NCBI RefSeq assembly: GCF_020805785.1
Contig: NZ_JAJGZV010000011.1
Span: forward strand, 79,152-143,151
DNA from: Flavobacterium chungbukense
GTDB lineage: Bacteria > Bacteroidota > Bacteroidia > Flavobacteriales > Flavobacteriaceae
Direction of reading: 5' to 3'
Length of the DNA stretch: 64,000 nucleotides
The first letter of the stretch is position 1; each line of letters begins with the position of its first letter. The translations under genes were made by a program, and so were the position numbers. The notes below the pieces were generated by a model. It was not told the origin of the DNA. It saw nothing but the letters and a program-made list of their open reading frames with translations, and made no database searches. Shown here in pieces: positions 43,475 to 53,031 of the stretch.

Positions 43475-44842
43475 ATGAAACAAATTGCAACACTCTTTTT
43501 TTTATTTACAGCATTATTTTGCAACGCACAATCAGGTAACTGGCAATCGTTATTTGATGGAAAAACGCTGAATGGATGGAAACAGCTTACTGGTTCAGCT
43601 AATTACGAAGTAGAAAACGGAATGATCGTTGGTACTACGGTAGAAAAATCACCCAATTCTTTTTTGGCATCTGATACGCGCATAACGGGAGACTTTGTAC
43701 TGGAAATGGAAACCATGATGTCTGATAGTATTTCTAATTCGGGAGTACAGTTTAAAAGTAATTTTGACCCTAAAGCAAATGACGGAAAAGGAAAAGTGTA
43801 TGGTTATCAATATGATGTAGATCCGACAGCAAGAAAATGGAGCGGCGGAATCTATGATGAAGGAAGAAGAGAATGGCTTTACCCAGTTTCAAACAATCCA
43901 AAAGGACAGATTCTTTTTACTCCGAATGTTTTTCATAAGATTCGTATTGAATGTATTGGTCAGAAAGTGAAAACATGGCTTGACAAGCAGCCAGTTTCTT
44001 TTTTGGTAGATACTTTATCGGCAAATCAAGGAATTATTGCGCTGCAAGTTCACGCTATTGGCAAGGCTAAAGATGCAGGAATTAAAATGTACTGGAAAAA
44101 TATCAGGGTTCAGACAAAAAACATAAAAGAACTTCCTTTTTCTAAAGGAGTTTATGTTGCGGGTTTAATTCCTAATAAATTAACTCCATACGAAGAACAA
44201 AATGGTTGGAAATTATTATTTGATGGAAAAACCACAAATGGATGGGTTGGGGCTCATAAAAAAACTTTTCCAGATAAAGGATGGAGATTGAAGGAAGGAG
44301 TTTTGCAGGTAATGGCATCAAACGGAGATGAATCTACAAATGGAGGAGATATTGTAACTCAGAAAGAATTTGAAGCGTTTGATTTATCATTCGATTTTAA
44401 ACTAACAGACGGAGCAAACAGCGGTATAAAATATTTTGTAACCTTAAATGAACAGAGTAAAGGTTCTGCAATAGGATTAGAATATCAATTACTTGACGAC
44501 GATCTTCATCCTGATGCAAAATTAGGCAGAGATGGCAACCGTACACTTAGTTCTCTTTATGATTTAATTAAAGCAAATAAAACAAAACGATTTTTTCGTA
44601 AACCTGGAAATTGGAATACAGGCCGTGTAATTGTTTATCCTAATAATCATGTAGAACATTACCTAAATGGCGTTAAAGTTTTGGAATATGACAGAGGTTC
44701 GCAAGCATACCGTGATTTGGTAGCGCAAAGCAAATACAAAGTTTGGCCAGACTTTGGTGAGGCGCAAAAAGGGCATATTTTAATACAGGATCATGGTAAT
44801 GAAGTAAGTTTTAGAAGTATTAAAATCAAGGAATTGAAATAG
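43475..44842 (+). CDS. Tandem DUF1080 protein (3-keto-disaccharide hydrolase family)
   Basis: A 455-residue exported protein (signal peptide 1-18) with two DUF1080 domains. Domain 1, about residues 20-215, opens WQSLFDGKTLNGWKQL; domain 2, about 240-455, opens WKLLFDGKTTNGWVGA and ends HILIQDHGNEVSFRSIKIKE. Both keep the FDGKT.NGW signature; they differ enough to suggest old duplication with different roles (domain 1 has SNSGVQFKSN, domain 2 has ANSGIKYFV). It should cleave 3-keto-glycosides made by the oxidoreductases of the same operon. Confidence 0.9.
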   Translation: MKQIATLFFLFTALFCNAQSGNWQSLFDGKTLNGWKQLTGSANYEVENGMIVGTTVEKSPNSFLASDTRITGDFVLEMETMMSDSISNSGVQFKSNFDPKANDGKGKVYGYQYDVDPTARKWSGGIYDEGRREWLYPVSNNPKGQILFTPNVFHKIRIECIGQKVKTWLDKQPVSFLVDTLSANQGIIALQVHAIGKAKDAGIKMYWKNIRVQTKNIKELPFSKGVYVAGLIPNKLTPYEEQNGWKLLFDGKTTNGWVGAHKKTFPDKGWRLKEGVLQVMASNGDESTNGGDIVTQKEFEAFDLSFDFKLTDGANSGIKYFVTLNEQSKGSAIGLEYQLLDDDLHPDAKLGRDGNRTLSSLYDLIKANKTKRFFRKPGNWNTGRVIVYPNNHVEHYLNGVKVLEYDRGSQAYRDLVAQSKYKVWPDFGEAQKGHILIQDHGNEVSFRSIKIKELK

Positions 44843-44957
44843 TTTTTTATTTAAGAACATATTAGTTAAAGGCGTTGCGGCACTGTGAAAATACAATCAA
44901 TAATTACGGTTACAAATTAGTCTTTCAATTACTTGAGAATTCACTTGAATAATTGTT

Positions 44958-44989
44958 ATAAAAAAGCCACCTCAATAGCGAGGTGGCTT
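44958..44989 (-). terminator. Terminator between convergent operons
   Basis: AAGCCACCTC (44964-44973) pairs with GAGGTGGCTT (44980-44989) around a six-base loop. The A-run to its left becomes a T-run on the minus strand, so it mainly ends the alcohol dehydrogenase transcript; it may also slow the plus-strand operon. Confidence 0.85.
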
Positions 44990-45016
44990 GTAAAAGATAC
45001 TTTAGTAAAATCTAAA

Positions 45017-46183
45017 TTAACTTAAAACTTCAGTCTCTTGATATACAAGACCTTCATAACATGCATTATAAATGTTTTTTAAATCTTCTGCTGAAGGTAC
45101 TCTTGGGTTAAAACCAGTACATGGATCAATTAAAGCATTGCCAGTGATGTAATCCAGATTTTTGTCCCAGTCTTCTTTAGAAATTCCAAATTCCTTAATA
45201 GAAGAAATATTATTTACCTTTTTTCTCAATTGCTCAACAGCCTGCGCTAAATCTTCAGCAGTTTCTCCGCCAATTAATTTTGCTAATGCAGGATATTTAT
45301 CAGTAGCTAGAGCATTATAACGAATAACATTAGGCAAAAAAATGGCATTAGAACATCCATGAGGAATACCGTATAAAGCCCCTACCTGATGTGAAAGCGA
45401 ATGTACAATTCCAAGCCATGCATTATTAAAAGCAAGTCCGCCCATAAAAGAAGCATCATGCATATTTTGGCGCGCAGTTATGTTTGAAGGATTTTGCACT
45501 GCTTCTTCCAGATTATCAAAAACAATTTCTAATCCACCTTTAGCCAGTACATCTGCAAAATTATCATCAATGTTGGATACATAAGCTTCAACGCAGTGTG
45601 TTAAAGCATCTAATCCAGTATTTGATGTTACATGGGCAGGCATAGATGCGCAGATCTCACCGTCAATAATTGCAACATCGGGTGTCAGTTCGTAGGATAC
45701 AATTGGATATTTAACTCCTTTTTCGCGATCAGTAATTACTGCTAATCCAGTAGTTTCTGTTCCTGTTCCGCTGGTAGATGGAATGGCTATAAATTTAGCT
45801 TTATTTCTTAGGGTTGGCACGCTAAAAGGTTTAATAAGAGAATCAAATTCAATCTCTGGATGCTCGTAGAAAATCCACATAGTTTTAGCAGCATCAATTG
45901 CTGAGCAGCCTCCCAAACCTACAATCCAGTCTGGCTGAAATTTACTCATTGCTTCTGCGCCTTTAAAACATGTTGCAGATGACGGATCTTCTTCGACACC
46001 ATCAAAAAGAACAGTTTTGATTCCCGCTTCATTTAAAAATGCGATAGCTTTATCTAGTGTCCCGCTTTTTTTCATAGAACTTCCTCCAGTTACTACGAAA
46101 GCTTTTTTTCCTTTTATATTCTTTAATTCTTCAAGGCTTCCAGGACCGTGGAAAACCTCTGCTGCAACAAATAATTTGCTCAT
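45017..46183 (-). CDS. Iron-containing alcohol dehydrogenase
   Basis: A 388-residue cytoplasmic group III alcohol dehydrogenase. The NAD(P)-binding region has GLGGCSAIDAAK and the GTGTETTG block; iron ligands are the Asp in DGE/DALTH region and histidines in GIVHSLSHQVGALYGIPHG. Substrates may be butanol, lactaldehyde or 1,2-propanediol-type alcohols, or glycerol; the sequence does not decide. It follows an AraC regulator on the same strand by 68 bp, so the regulator likely controls it, perhaps in response to the substrate or its aldehyde. Confidence 0.92.
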   Translation of the reverse strand: MSKLFVAAEVFHGPGSLEELKNIKGKKAFVVTGGSSMKKSGTLDKAIAFLNEAGIKTVLFDGVEEDPSSATCFKGAEAMSKFQPDWIVGLGGCSAIDAAKTMWIFYEHPEIEFDSLIKPFSVPTLRNKAKFIAIPSTSGTGTETTGLAVITDREKGVKYPIVSYELTPDVAIIDGEICASMPAHVTSNTGLDALTHCVEAYVSNIDDNFADVLAKGGLEIVFDNLEEAVQNPSNITARQNMHDASFMGGLAFNNAWLGIVHSLSHQVGALYGIPHGCSNAIFLPNVIRYNALATDKYPALAKLIGGETAEDLAQAVEQLRKKVNNISSIKEFGISKEDWDKNLDYITGNALIDPCTGFNPRVPSAEDLKNIYNACYEGLVYQETEVLS

Positions 46184-46251
46184 CTTTATTAGTATTAATT
46201 ATTACTGCAAATGTAGATGAAGACTTGTAGTGAGATGTTATAAATACAATA

Positions 46252-47130
46252 CTACGCGTTATAAATTTGTGCCAATTCGTTCTGAAGCTCGGTCGGTGTT
46301 TCTTTTAGTTTTGCCCTCACAAATTTGTTAAGTGCCGAAGGAGAACTAAATCCGAGATCAAATGCAATTTCTTTGTGAGAGAGATCAGAAAACAATAATT
46401 GCCGTTTTATTTCGATAAGTATTCGATTATGGATAGCATTGATGGCTGTTTCTCCGCAGTGTTTTTTTGTTATTTCATTGAGTTTTTTGCTGGTAACATT
46501 TAGAGATTCTGCGTAATACTGAACTGTCCGTTCTTTTTTGAACTGTTCATTTAATAATTTTTTAAAATCAATATAGAGATGCTGATTTGTTTTCTGATGT
46601 AAGACAGGATGCTTACCATGAATAGATTCTATAAGTCCGAGCAGAAATATTTTAATATAAAAACGAGCCTGTTCCTTTTTTATCAGGCTGGGGTTTTGAT
46701 ATACAGCCTCAATGTTTTGTATGATTGAAAGCATCTGTTCAAACTCTTCAGTTGGCAGGGCAGTACAGTTTAGATTAGCGGATAGATTAACATTATAGGC
46801 GCTTAATTCGTTTTTTAATATATCCGAGCAAAATAATACTTCTTCAAACAAAATAATACGGCCTTTTGAATCTTCGTGCAAATTAGATACGAAATGAATT
46901 TGCTCTGGGAAAATAATGGAGATTTTTCCAGGTTTAAGCACATGCATTTTTTCTTCAATCTGTAAATCAATTTTTCCTTTTTCAACAATTATAATGCAGA
47001 AATGATCTTTTTTGTGTGGATGAAGATAATTCTCAATATTCGTGTTATCTAAATCAAAAACACGAAAAGATAAATTTTTGTCTGCTGCTTTTTGAATGTT
47101 TTTCTTGATTTCAATTCTGTCTAATTTCAT
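46252..47130 (-). CDS. AraC family transcriptional regulator
   Basis: A 292-residue regulator with an N-terminal cupin-like sensor domain (HPHKKDHFCIIIVEKGKIDL, about residues 35-110) and a C-terminal double helix-turn-helix (about 190-290: VQYYAESLNVTSKKLNEITK, HKEIAFDLGFSSPSALNKFV). The second recognition helix GFSSPSALNKFVRAKLKETP is typical. It reads in the same direction as the alcohol dehydrogenase gene and probably activates it. The effector is unknown. Confidence 0.92.
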   Translation of the reverse strand: MKLDRIEIKKNIQKAADKNLSFRVFDLDNTNIENYLHPHKKDHFCIIIVEKGKIDLQIEEKMHVLKPGKISIIFPEQIHFVSNLHEDSKGRIILFEEVLFCSDILKNELSAYNVNLSANLNCTALPTEEFEQMLSIIQNIEAVYQNPSLIKKEQARFYIKIFLLGLIESIHGKHPVLHQKTNQHLYIDFKKLLNEQFKKERTVQYYAESLNVTSKKLNEITKKHCGETAINAIHNRILIEIKRQLLFSDLSHKEIAFDLGFSSPSALNKFVRAKLKETPTELQNELAQIYNA

Positions 47131-47672
47131 TTGCTGACTTTCGGATTGGAATATGGTATGGCTTATTTTAGGTTCAATTTAGGTTTAAATAAGCATATTC
47201 AATGATTATATTTTGGAGAATGCAAATTTACCAAAAAATGAAGGGTGTAAGGAAAAGTCAAAGACAATATTTTAGTCTGCTGAAGGAGAGCATGTTTAAA
47301 TAACTAAATGGAAATGTATGCCTCTCAACATCAAAGAAATACTCTTTGACGTGAAAATAATTTACAAGTAATCTATTTTAGATTATGCTTGACTTTATTA
47401 CTGCGAATTATAATTAATTATTTTTTTAATAAAAAAATACGTATAAATACTCAGTGATGAATTAGGTTAAAGCAATACATTTGAACTCTAGACCAGTGTT
47501 GTACTTTATTAGAAACTAAGACGTAATTGTATGAATGATTCAGAATATCAGCCATAATACATTTTTTTTGGAAGCGATGAGCAAATTAGAAGTAGTAAAG
47601 TGGTAGTAGGTATTCAGGTTATGCCAGGATTGTAGAGAGCATCGAATTTAGATTTTTTTAATTTTTGTAGTT
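47131..47672. other. Gene-free AT-rich stretch
   Basis: About 540 bases upstream of the AraC gene. I find no convincing ORF, repeat or RNA here; it contains the promoter region of the AraC gene at its left end and AT-rich sequence otherwise. Confidence 0.5.
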
Positions 47673-47831
47673 ATGACAGACAAATATCATGATATTATTG
47701 CAGCAGAGAAGGACGCCCTAAAGTCTAGACTGGCCCAGATTAAAAGGCGACACAACAGAGAACTTTTTGTTTTGTTTGCCGTCTACGCTGTAATCATGCT
47801 TCTTCTTTTATGGTATTTATTGCCACTTTAG
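47673..47831 (+). CDS. Small single-pass membrane protein (hypothetical)
   Basis: A 52-residue ORF: an N-terminal amphipathic, charged helix (KYHDIIAAEKDALKSRLAQI, KRRHNRE) followed by one transmembrane helix (LFVLFAVYAVIMLLLLWYLL). The pattern of a coiled-coil-like head and membrane tail, with clean codon use, suggests a real small gene. It stands alone in a 930-bp gap and is followed by a terminator at 48011-48047. Family unknown. Confidence 0.5.
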   Translation: MTDKYHDIIAAEKDALKSRLAQIKRRHNRELFVLFAVYAVIMLLLLWYLLPL

Positions 47832-48010
47832 CAATTGATTTTTTCAAAACTTAGATTAATGGAATAACTTTAAAACCATCTTAACCTTTTGTGACAAATT
47901 AGAAAATGTTCCAAACAATAAGGACCAGAAATCTGTCGTAAAACTTCAAATAACAAATCTTATTCTTATATCTAGCTAAAATTAGTCGAATGTAATAGTT
48001 GTCATATAGA

Positions 48011-48047
48011 AAAAGCTCCTCAGTTTCTAACAAAGGAGCTTTTTTTA
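48011..48047. terminator. Bidirectional terminator
   Basis: AGCTCCT (48014-48020) and AGGAGCT (48034-48040) form a stem flanked by an A-run on the left and a T-run to 48047 on the right. It can end the small plus-strand gene and the minus-strand hydrolase, whose stop is at 48064. Confidence 0.8.
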
Positions 48048-48063
48048 TTGAAGAATGTATCAT

Positions 48064-48882
48064 TTAGGATTTAATAAAAGCCAAAATATCTTTGTTAATA
48101 GTTGCTGCTTCTGTTGTTGGCATTCCGTGAGGAAACCCAGGATAAGAAATTAATTTTCCGTTTTTCAAAAGAGCGGCAGCTTTAGGAGCCTGATTGTAAG
48201 GAACAATCTGATCATCTTCTCCATGAAGCACCAAAACAGGAATGTCTAAACTTTTAAGATCTTCTGTAAAATCTGATTCAGAGAAAGCTTTAATTCCTTC
48301 GTAATGAGCCAATACAGAACCCATCATTCCCTGACGCCACCAATTATGTTTGATTCCTTCCTGAACTGTTTTTCCTTCACGATTCCATCCGTAAAAAGCG
48401 ATTGGGAAATCATAAAAATATTGTGCTCTGCTAAATCCGGTACCTTCTCTAATTTCATCAAAAACAGACAATGGCACACCATCAGGATTAGCTTCATTTT
48501 TGATCATGATTGGCGTTACTGCACTAATAATAATCGCTTTTGCCACACGGCTTTTTCCATATTTTGCAGCGTAACGAATTACTTCGCCGCCGCCAGTCGA
48601 GTGACCAATATGAATGGCATCTTTTAAGTCAAGAGCTGCAGTCAATTCTGCTACGTCTGCTGCGTAAGTTTCCATATTGTTTCCTTCTGAACTTTGACCA
48701 GAACGACCATGTCCGCGTCTGTCATGAGCAATAACTCTATATCCTTGTTTCAGGAAAAACATCATTTGTGCATCCCAGTCGTCTGCTGATAAAGGCCATC
48801 CATGGTGAAAAACAATCGGCTGTCCTGTTCCCCAATCTTTATAATAAATTTCTGTTCCGTCTTTTACTGTAATTGTGCTCAT
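48064..48882 (-). CDS. Alpha/beta hydrolase (non-haem chloroperoxidase-like)
   Basis: A 272-residue alpha/beta hydrolase of the cofactor-free haloperoxidase group. Catalytic Ser95 is in GHSTGG, the acid is probably Asp223 in HGEDDQ, and the base His252 in PGFPHGMP; the oxyanion segment is HHGWPLS. Members act as esterases or perhydrolases; the in-cell substrate is usually unknown. No signal peptide, so cytoplasmic. It is monocistronic, with the bidirectional terminator behind it. Confidence 0.92.
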   Translation of the reverse strand: MSTITVKDGTEIYYKDWGTGQPIVFHHGWPLSADDWDAQMMFFLKQGYRVIAHDRRGHGRSGQSSEGNNMETYAADVAELTAALDLKDAIHIGHSTGGGEVIRYAAKYGKSRVAKAIIISAVTPIMIKNEANPDGVPLSVFDEIREGTGFSRAQYFYDFPIAFYGWNREGKTVQEGIKHNWWRQGMMGSVLAHYEGIKAFSESDFTEDLKSLDIPVLVLHGEDDQIVPYNQAPKAAALLKNGKLISYPGFPHGMPTTEAATINKDILAFIKS

Positions 48883-49105
48883 TTTATTTGGTTTTAAGAT
48901 TAATAAAATTAAGAATATCCTAATTTTGGTATTGTCATTAAATTCTAAGTTTTTATCTGTTTTTTATTTGGCTTAGATTTCTTTGACAAATTTATAGAGG
49001 AAGAGAAGAGCGGTCGATTAACCTAGATTAAGTAATGATTTTTATTTTTATAATCTAAGAGAAACGCTCTGAAATTCTTCCGTTAAATGTTTTGTATTGA
49101 AAAGA

Positions 49106-51472
49106 TTACAGGTGTTTTATCTTTTCGTAAATGGCTGGATCGTGTTTTTTTACTTTTATTTTTACGTATTTAGATGCCGGCATATTGCTTTCTTTTACCA
49201 CATTATTTACAGAAACCAAAACATTTGTTTCCGGAAAATAAGTGACTGTATTTCGCTCTGGAATTTCATAAGAAACGATAAGAAATAAAGGCGCAATTCT
49301 TTCGATACCATCATTATAATTAAATAAATCTACTTTATCTCCCGCTTTGAATCCGGCTTTATCAATATCATTTTGATTCATGAAAATAACTCGTCTTTCA
49401 TTTTTAATACCTCGATATCTATCGTCCAGACCGTAAATAGTAGTATTAAATTGATCGTGCGTGCGAGTTGTCGCCATCATATATTGATCTGGTTCCAATT
49501 CATTATCCGGAATTTCAGTTAAAGTAAAGGCAGCACGATCGGCTGATGCCGCAGCTTTAAATTCACCATGACGAGGCGCATTTGGCAGATAAAAACCGCC
49601 TTTTTCGCGAACTCTAACATTATAATTTTCAAAACCTGGAATACAATTTTCGATAGCTTCTCTCACATCGTCATAACTATCGTGATAACGCTTCCAATCA
49701 ATAACTGATTTGTCTCCTAGAGTTGCCATCGCCATACGGCAGACAATTTGTGTTTCGTTTATAAACTGATCCGAAATCGGTTTAAGTACACCTTTTGAAG
49801 ACTGTACCACGCCCATAGAATTTTCGGTGCTAATAATCTGCACTTCGTTGTTTACAATATCCATATCACTTCGGGAAAGCGTAGGAAGTATAAGAGATTC
49901 TTTTCCGTGTATTAAATGACCTCTGTTCAGTTTTGTAGATACACAAACCAGCAGTTTCAGTTTTCTAAAAGCTTCTGCAGTGTAAGTAGTATCTGGCGCT
50001 GCCGATAGAAAATTACCACCCATGCAAAACATGAATTTTACTTTTTCTTCATGAATAGCTTTTATCGTGCCAACTACATCATAACCGTGATTTCTTGGCG
50101 GATTAAATCCAAAATAGGCCTGAAGACGATCTAATTGTTCATTTGTAGGTTTCTCATCAATAAGCATAGTTCTATTTCCTTGAACATTACTGTGTCCGCG
50201 GACTGGACAGACTCCCGCGCCAGGTTTACCAATGCTTCCTTTAATTAATAGTATATTGACAATTTCTCGGATCATGTCAACACCATTTGGCTGTTGCGTA
50301 AGTCCCATTCCCCAGCAAATAATAATCCTTTTTTTGAAGGCAATGATTTCTGCCGCTTCGATAATTAAATTTTTAGGAACTCCCGAAAGAAAAGCAAGAT
50401 GATCTAAATCTAAATGTTCAAACTGTTTCTCAAAATTTTCAATGCCTGTTGTTTTGTTTTTAATAAATTCATGATCAAAAACTTCACCCGGATTTTTCTT
50501 TTCCAGTTCAATTAACAAAAGTTCAATAGCTTTTAAAAGTGCCATATCGCCATTTATTTTTATAGGAAGAAAAAGATCCGTAAGTTTTCCGCCAGAACCT
50601 AGTATTCCTTTTATCGCCTGCGGATTATGAAACCCCATTAAACCCGCTTCTGGCAACGGATTAACCGCAATAATTTTTGCTCCGTTTTTTTTGCCTTTTT
50701 CTAAAGCGCTCAGCATTCGCGGTGCATTAGTTCCCGGATTTTGTCCGATTATCACAATGACATCGGTATCATAAAAATCTTCTAAAGTAACCGTTCCTTT
50801 TCCAATTCCGATTGTGGTTTTCAAAGCTGTTCCAGAAGTTTCATGGCACATATTTGAACAATCCGGCATATTGTTGGTTCCAAATTCTTTTGCAAAAAGC
50901 TGATACAAAAAAGAAGCTTCATTACTGGTTCTTCCCGAAGTATAAAAAGCTGCTTCATTAGGAGATTCAAGTGCATTTAAATGGGAAGCAATTTTGGCAA
51001 AAGCATCATTCCAACTTATTGGTTGATAATGTGTACCGCCAACTGGTAAATAAACGGGCTCGGTTAATCTTCCCATTTTTCCAATTTGGTAATCGTCTAA
51101 TTTTGAAAGACTGTAAACAGAATTTTCTTTAAAGAAATCCGCCGTAACTTTTTTAGTTGTAGCTTCTTCTGCCAATGCTTTAGCTCCGTTTTCGCAATAT
51201 TCGCCCAAAGGAGAACGATCGTCATCTGGATCTGGCCACGCACAGCTGGAGCAGTCAAAACCTCCTTTTTGATTCATTTTAAACAAAGCTTTACCACCGC
51301 GAACAACAGCCTTATCTTCAATAAGATCACTCGCCGCCGCGAGAACAGCAGGAACACCCGCAGCCCATTTTTCTACTTTGGTTAATTTAAGCTTTGAAAG
51401 TTGATACGGATTCTCTGCTTCGGGTAATTTATTGGCTAAATCGTCTGTATTTTGTTGTTGATCTTCCTTCAT
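49106..51472 (-). CDS. Molybdopterin oxidoreductase, formate dehydrogenase alpha-like (YdeP-type)
   Basis: A 788-residue soluble molybdopterin enzyme of the FdhF/YdeP-like group. N-terminal cysteines C74, C77 and C93 (DCSSCAWPDP, GEYCENG) could hold an Fe-S cluster. C209-H210 in CSNMCHETSG lines up with the Sec/Cys-His pair that binds molybdenum in formate dehydrogenases. Cofactor-binding segments GQNPGTNAPRML and ARMAMATLG-like follow, and a C-terminal guanine-dinucleotide domain (RTHDQFNTTIYG, DIDKAGFKAGDKVDL). It likely oxidises formate in the cytoplasm. FdhD is encoded 43 bp upstream, which supports the call. Confidence 0.88.
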   Translation of the reverse strand: MKEDQQQNTDDLANKLPEAENPYQLSKLKLTKVEKWAAGVPAVLAAASDLIEDKAVVRGGKALFKMNQKGGFDCSSCAWPDPDDDRSPLGEYCENGAKALAEEATTKKVTADFFKENSVYSLSKLDDYQIGKMGRLTEPVYLPVGGTHYQPISWNDAFAKIASHLNALESPNEAAFYTSGRTSNEASFLYQLFAKEFGTNNMPDCSNMCHETSGTALKTTIGIGKGTVTLEDFYDTDVIVIIGQNPGTNAPRMLSALEKGKKNGAKIIAVNPLPEAGLMGFHNPQAIKGILGSGGKLTDLFLPIKINGDMALLKAIELLLIELEKKNPGEVFDHEFIKNKTTGIENFEKQFEHLDLDHLAFLSGVPKNLIIEAAEIIAFKKRIIICWGMGLTQQPNGVDMIREIVNILLIKGSIGKPGAGVCPVRGHSNVQGNRTMLIDEKPTNEQLDRLQAYFGFNPPRNHGYDVVGTIKAIHEEKVKFMFCMGGNFLSAAPDTTYTAEAFRKLKLLVCVSTKLNRGHLIHGKESLILPTLSRSDMDIVNNEVQIISTENSMGVVQSSKGVLKPISDQFINETQIVCRMAMATLGDKSVIDWKRYHDSYDDVREAIENCIPGFENYNVRVREKGGFYLPNAPRHGEFKAAASADRAAFTLTEIPDNELEPDQYMMATTRTHDQFNTTIYGLDDRYRGIKNERRVIFMNQNDIDKAGFKAGDKVDLFNYNDGIERIAPLFLIVSYEIPERNTVTYFPETNVLVSVNNVVKESNMPASKYVKIKVKKHDPAIYEKIKHL

Positions 51473-51515
51473 TACATTTTGGTTTAATTGGTATTGCTAT
51501 CGGATTAAATTATTT

Positions 51516-52388
51516 TCAGGCTGTTACAATCACAGTTTGATCTGAGGAATTGTATATATTAAATCTGTTTTCTTTTAGAAATCCCAAAAGTGTGATATTA
51601 AACTCTGATGCAAGTTCGACGGCCAGACTCGACGGAGCGCCAATAGCAGCAATAATAGAAATCCCTGCCATTGCGGCTTTTTGAATTAACTCAAAACTGG
51701 CTCTTCCACTAAGAAGTAAAATATGTTCGCTTAAGGGCAATGAATTGTTTGTGAGTGATTTGCCTATCAATTTGTCTAATGCATTGTGTCTTCCAACATC
51801 TTCAGTTAAAAGAATCAAATCGCCATTTGTATTAAAAAGTCCCGATGCATGAAGACCTCCAGTTGAAGCAAAATCGCTTTGAGCTGTTCTTAATTTTTTA
51901 GGCAATTCATAAAAAACAGAGGCTTCAATCGTAACTTTCGGGCGTATTAAATTAGCAAAAGGACTTACCGTTTTTATAGATTGAATCGAACTTTTCCCGC
52001 ATACGCCGCAACTTGAAGTAGTGTAAAAATTTCGATCGGTCTGCATCAAATTTGGAATGAAATCCTCCTTAAGATCAACTTGAACAATGTTTTGCTTTTG
52101 AGACAAACAATTCATTTTTATAGCATAAGCCTCTTGTATGTCTTCAAAAGAAGTAATAATTCCTTCTGTAAACAGAAAACCAATTGCGAGATCAACATCA
52201 TTGCCCGGCGTACGCATCGTAACCGAAATATTCTTTTGAATCCTCTCTACGTTAGAACCATAAGACAATCTAATTTCCAGAGGTTCTTCGACTGAAAGTG
52301 TATCTAAAAAAGCTGCCGTTTCTGTGCCGTCTATTCTTTGAATACTTACGTGTTTGATGGAAACTAATTCCGTATAATTTATTTCCAT
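51516..52388 (-). CDS. fdhD: Formate dehydrogenase accessory sulfurtransferase FdhD
   Basis: A 290-residue FdhD protein. The catalytic cysteine pair is C127 and C130 in SSCGVCG; other family blocks are PGNDVDLAIGFLFTEGI, GGLHASGLF and LTEDVGRHNALDKLIG. FdhD passes sulfur from a cysteine desulfurase to the molybdenum cofactor, which makes formate dehydrogenase active. It lies directly upstream of the formate dehydrogenase-like gene and is very probably co-transcribed with it. Confidence 0.95.
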   Translation of the reverse strand: MEINYTELVSIKHVSIQRIDGTETAAFLDTLSVEEPLEIRLSYGSNVERIQKNISVTMRTPGNDVDLAIGFLFTEGIITSFEDIQEAYAIKMNCLSQKQNIVQVDLKEDFIPNLMQTDRNFYTTSSCGVCGKSSIQSIKTVSPFANLIRPKVTIEASVFYELPKKLRTAQSDFASTGGLHASGLFNTNGDLILLTEDVGRHNALDKLIGKSLTNNSLPLSEHILLLSGRASFELIQKAAMAGISIIAAIGAPSSLAVELASEFNITLLGFLKENRFNIYNSSDQTVIVTA

Positions 52389-52503
52389 GATATTGCAATT
52401 TAAGTTGTTACGTAAATTTAATTAAAAATAGGTTCAGAAAATATACTTTCACTCATTAATTGAAAGAATCCTATCCGATTTTTAGGTTTAATTCTAGGCC
52501 AAA

Positions 52504-53019
52504 TTATTTTACAATTTCGCTCATCAGTTGCATCAGATCATCTGCGCCAGCGTTAAATTTTCTGCCGTTAACAAAAAAAGATGGAGTACCATTTACACCG
52601 CTTAAAACTCCGCTTTCAAAATCTGAATCGACTTTAGAGGCAAGTTCAGATTTTTTAATATCAATGTTAAGCTGATGCGGATCTAGTTCTAATTTCTCTG
52701 CTAATTCTAATAGAAAAGTTTCACTCAAATATTCTTGATTTTCATAAATAGCATCGTGCATTTCCCAAAATTTTCCCTGTAATGCAGCAGCTTCTGCGAC
52801 AATGGCAGCCGAGCGCGCATATTTATGCATTTCGGACAACGGAAAGTTTCTAAAAATAAATTGTATTCGCTCTCCATATTTCTTCATCATTTCTTTAAGA
52901 ATCGGATAAGCTGCTCCGCAATACGGACATTGATAATCTCCGTACTCTACGATTACTATTTTAGCATTTTTTTTTCCTTGTATATGGTCCGTTTTATTGA
53001 CCGCTGGTTTTAGTGACAT
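52504..53019 (-). CDS. DsbA-like thioredoxin-fold protein (cytoplasmic)
   Basis: A 171-residue protein of the DsbA/FrnE-like thioredoxin family with active site CPYC at residues 31-34 in GDYQCPYCGAAYP and the cis-Pro loop NGTPSFFVNG near residue 145. No signal peptide is present, so it acts in the cytoplasm, as do many small members linked to peroxide defence. It lies 12 bp after the peroxiredoxin gene; the pair may form a redox relay. The gap to fdhD (115 bp) may hold a promoter. Confidence 0.88.
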   Translation of the reverse strand: MSLKPAVNKTDHIQGKKNAKIVIVEYGDYQCPYCGAAYPILKEMMKKYGERIQFIFRNFPLSEMHKYARSAAIVAEAAALQGKFWEMHDAIYENQEYLSETFLLELAEKLELDPHQLNIDIKKSELASKVDSDFESGVLSGVNGTPSFFVNGRKFNAGADDLMQLMSEIVK

Positions 53020-53031
53020 AATTAATTGATT

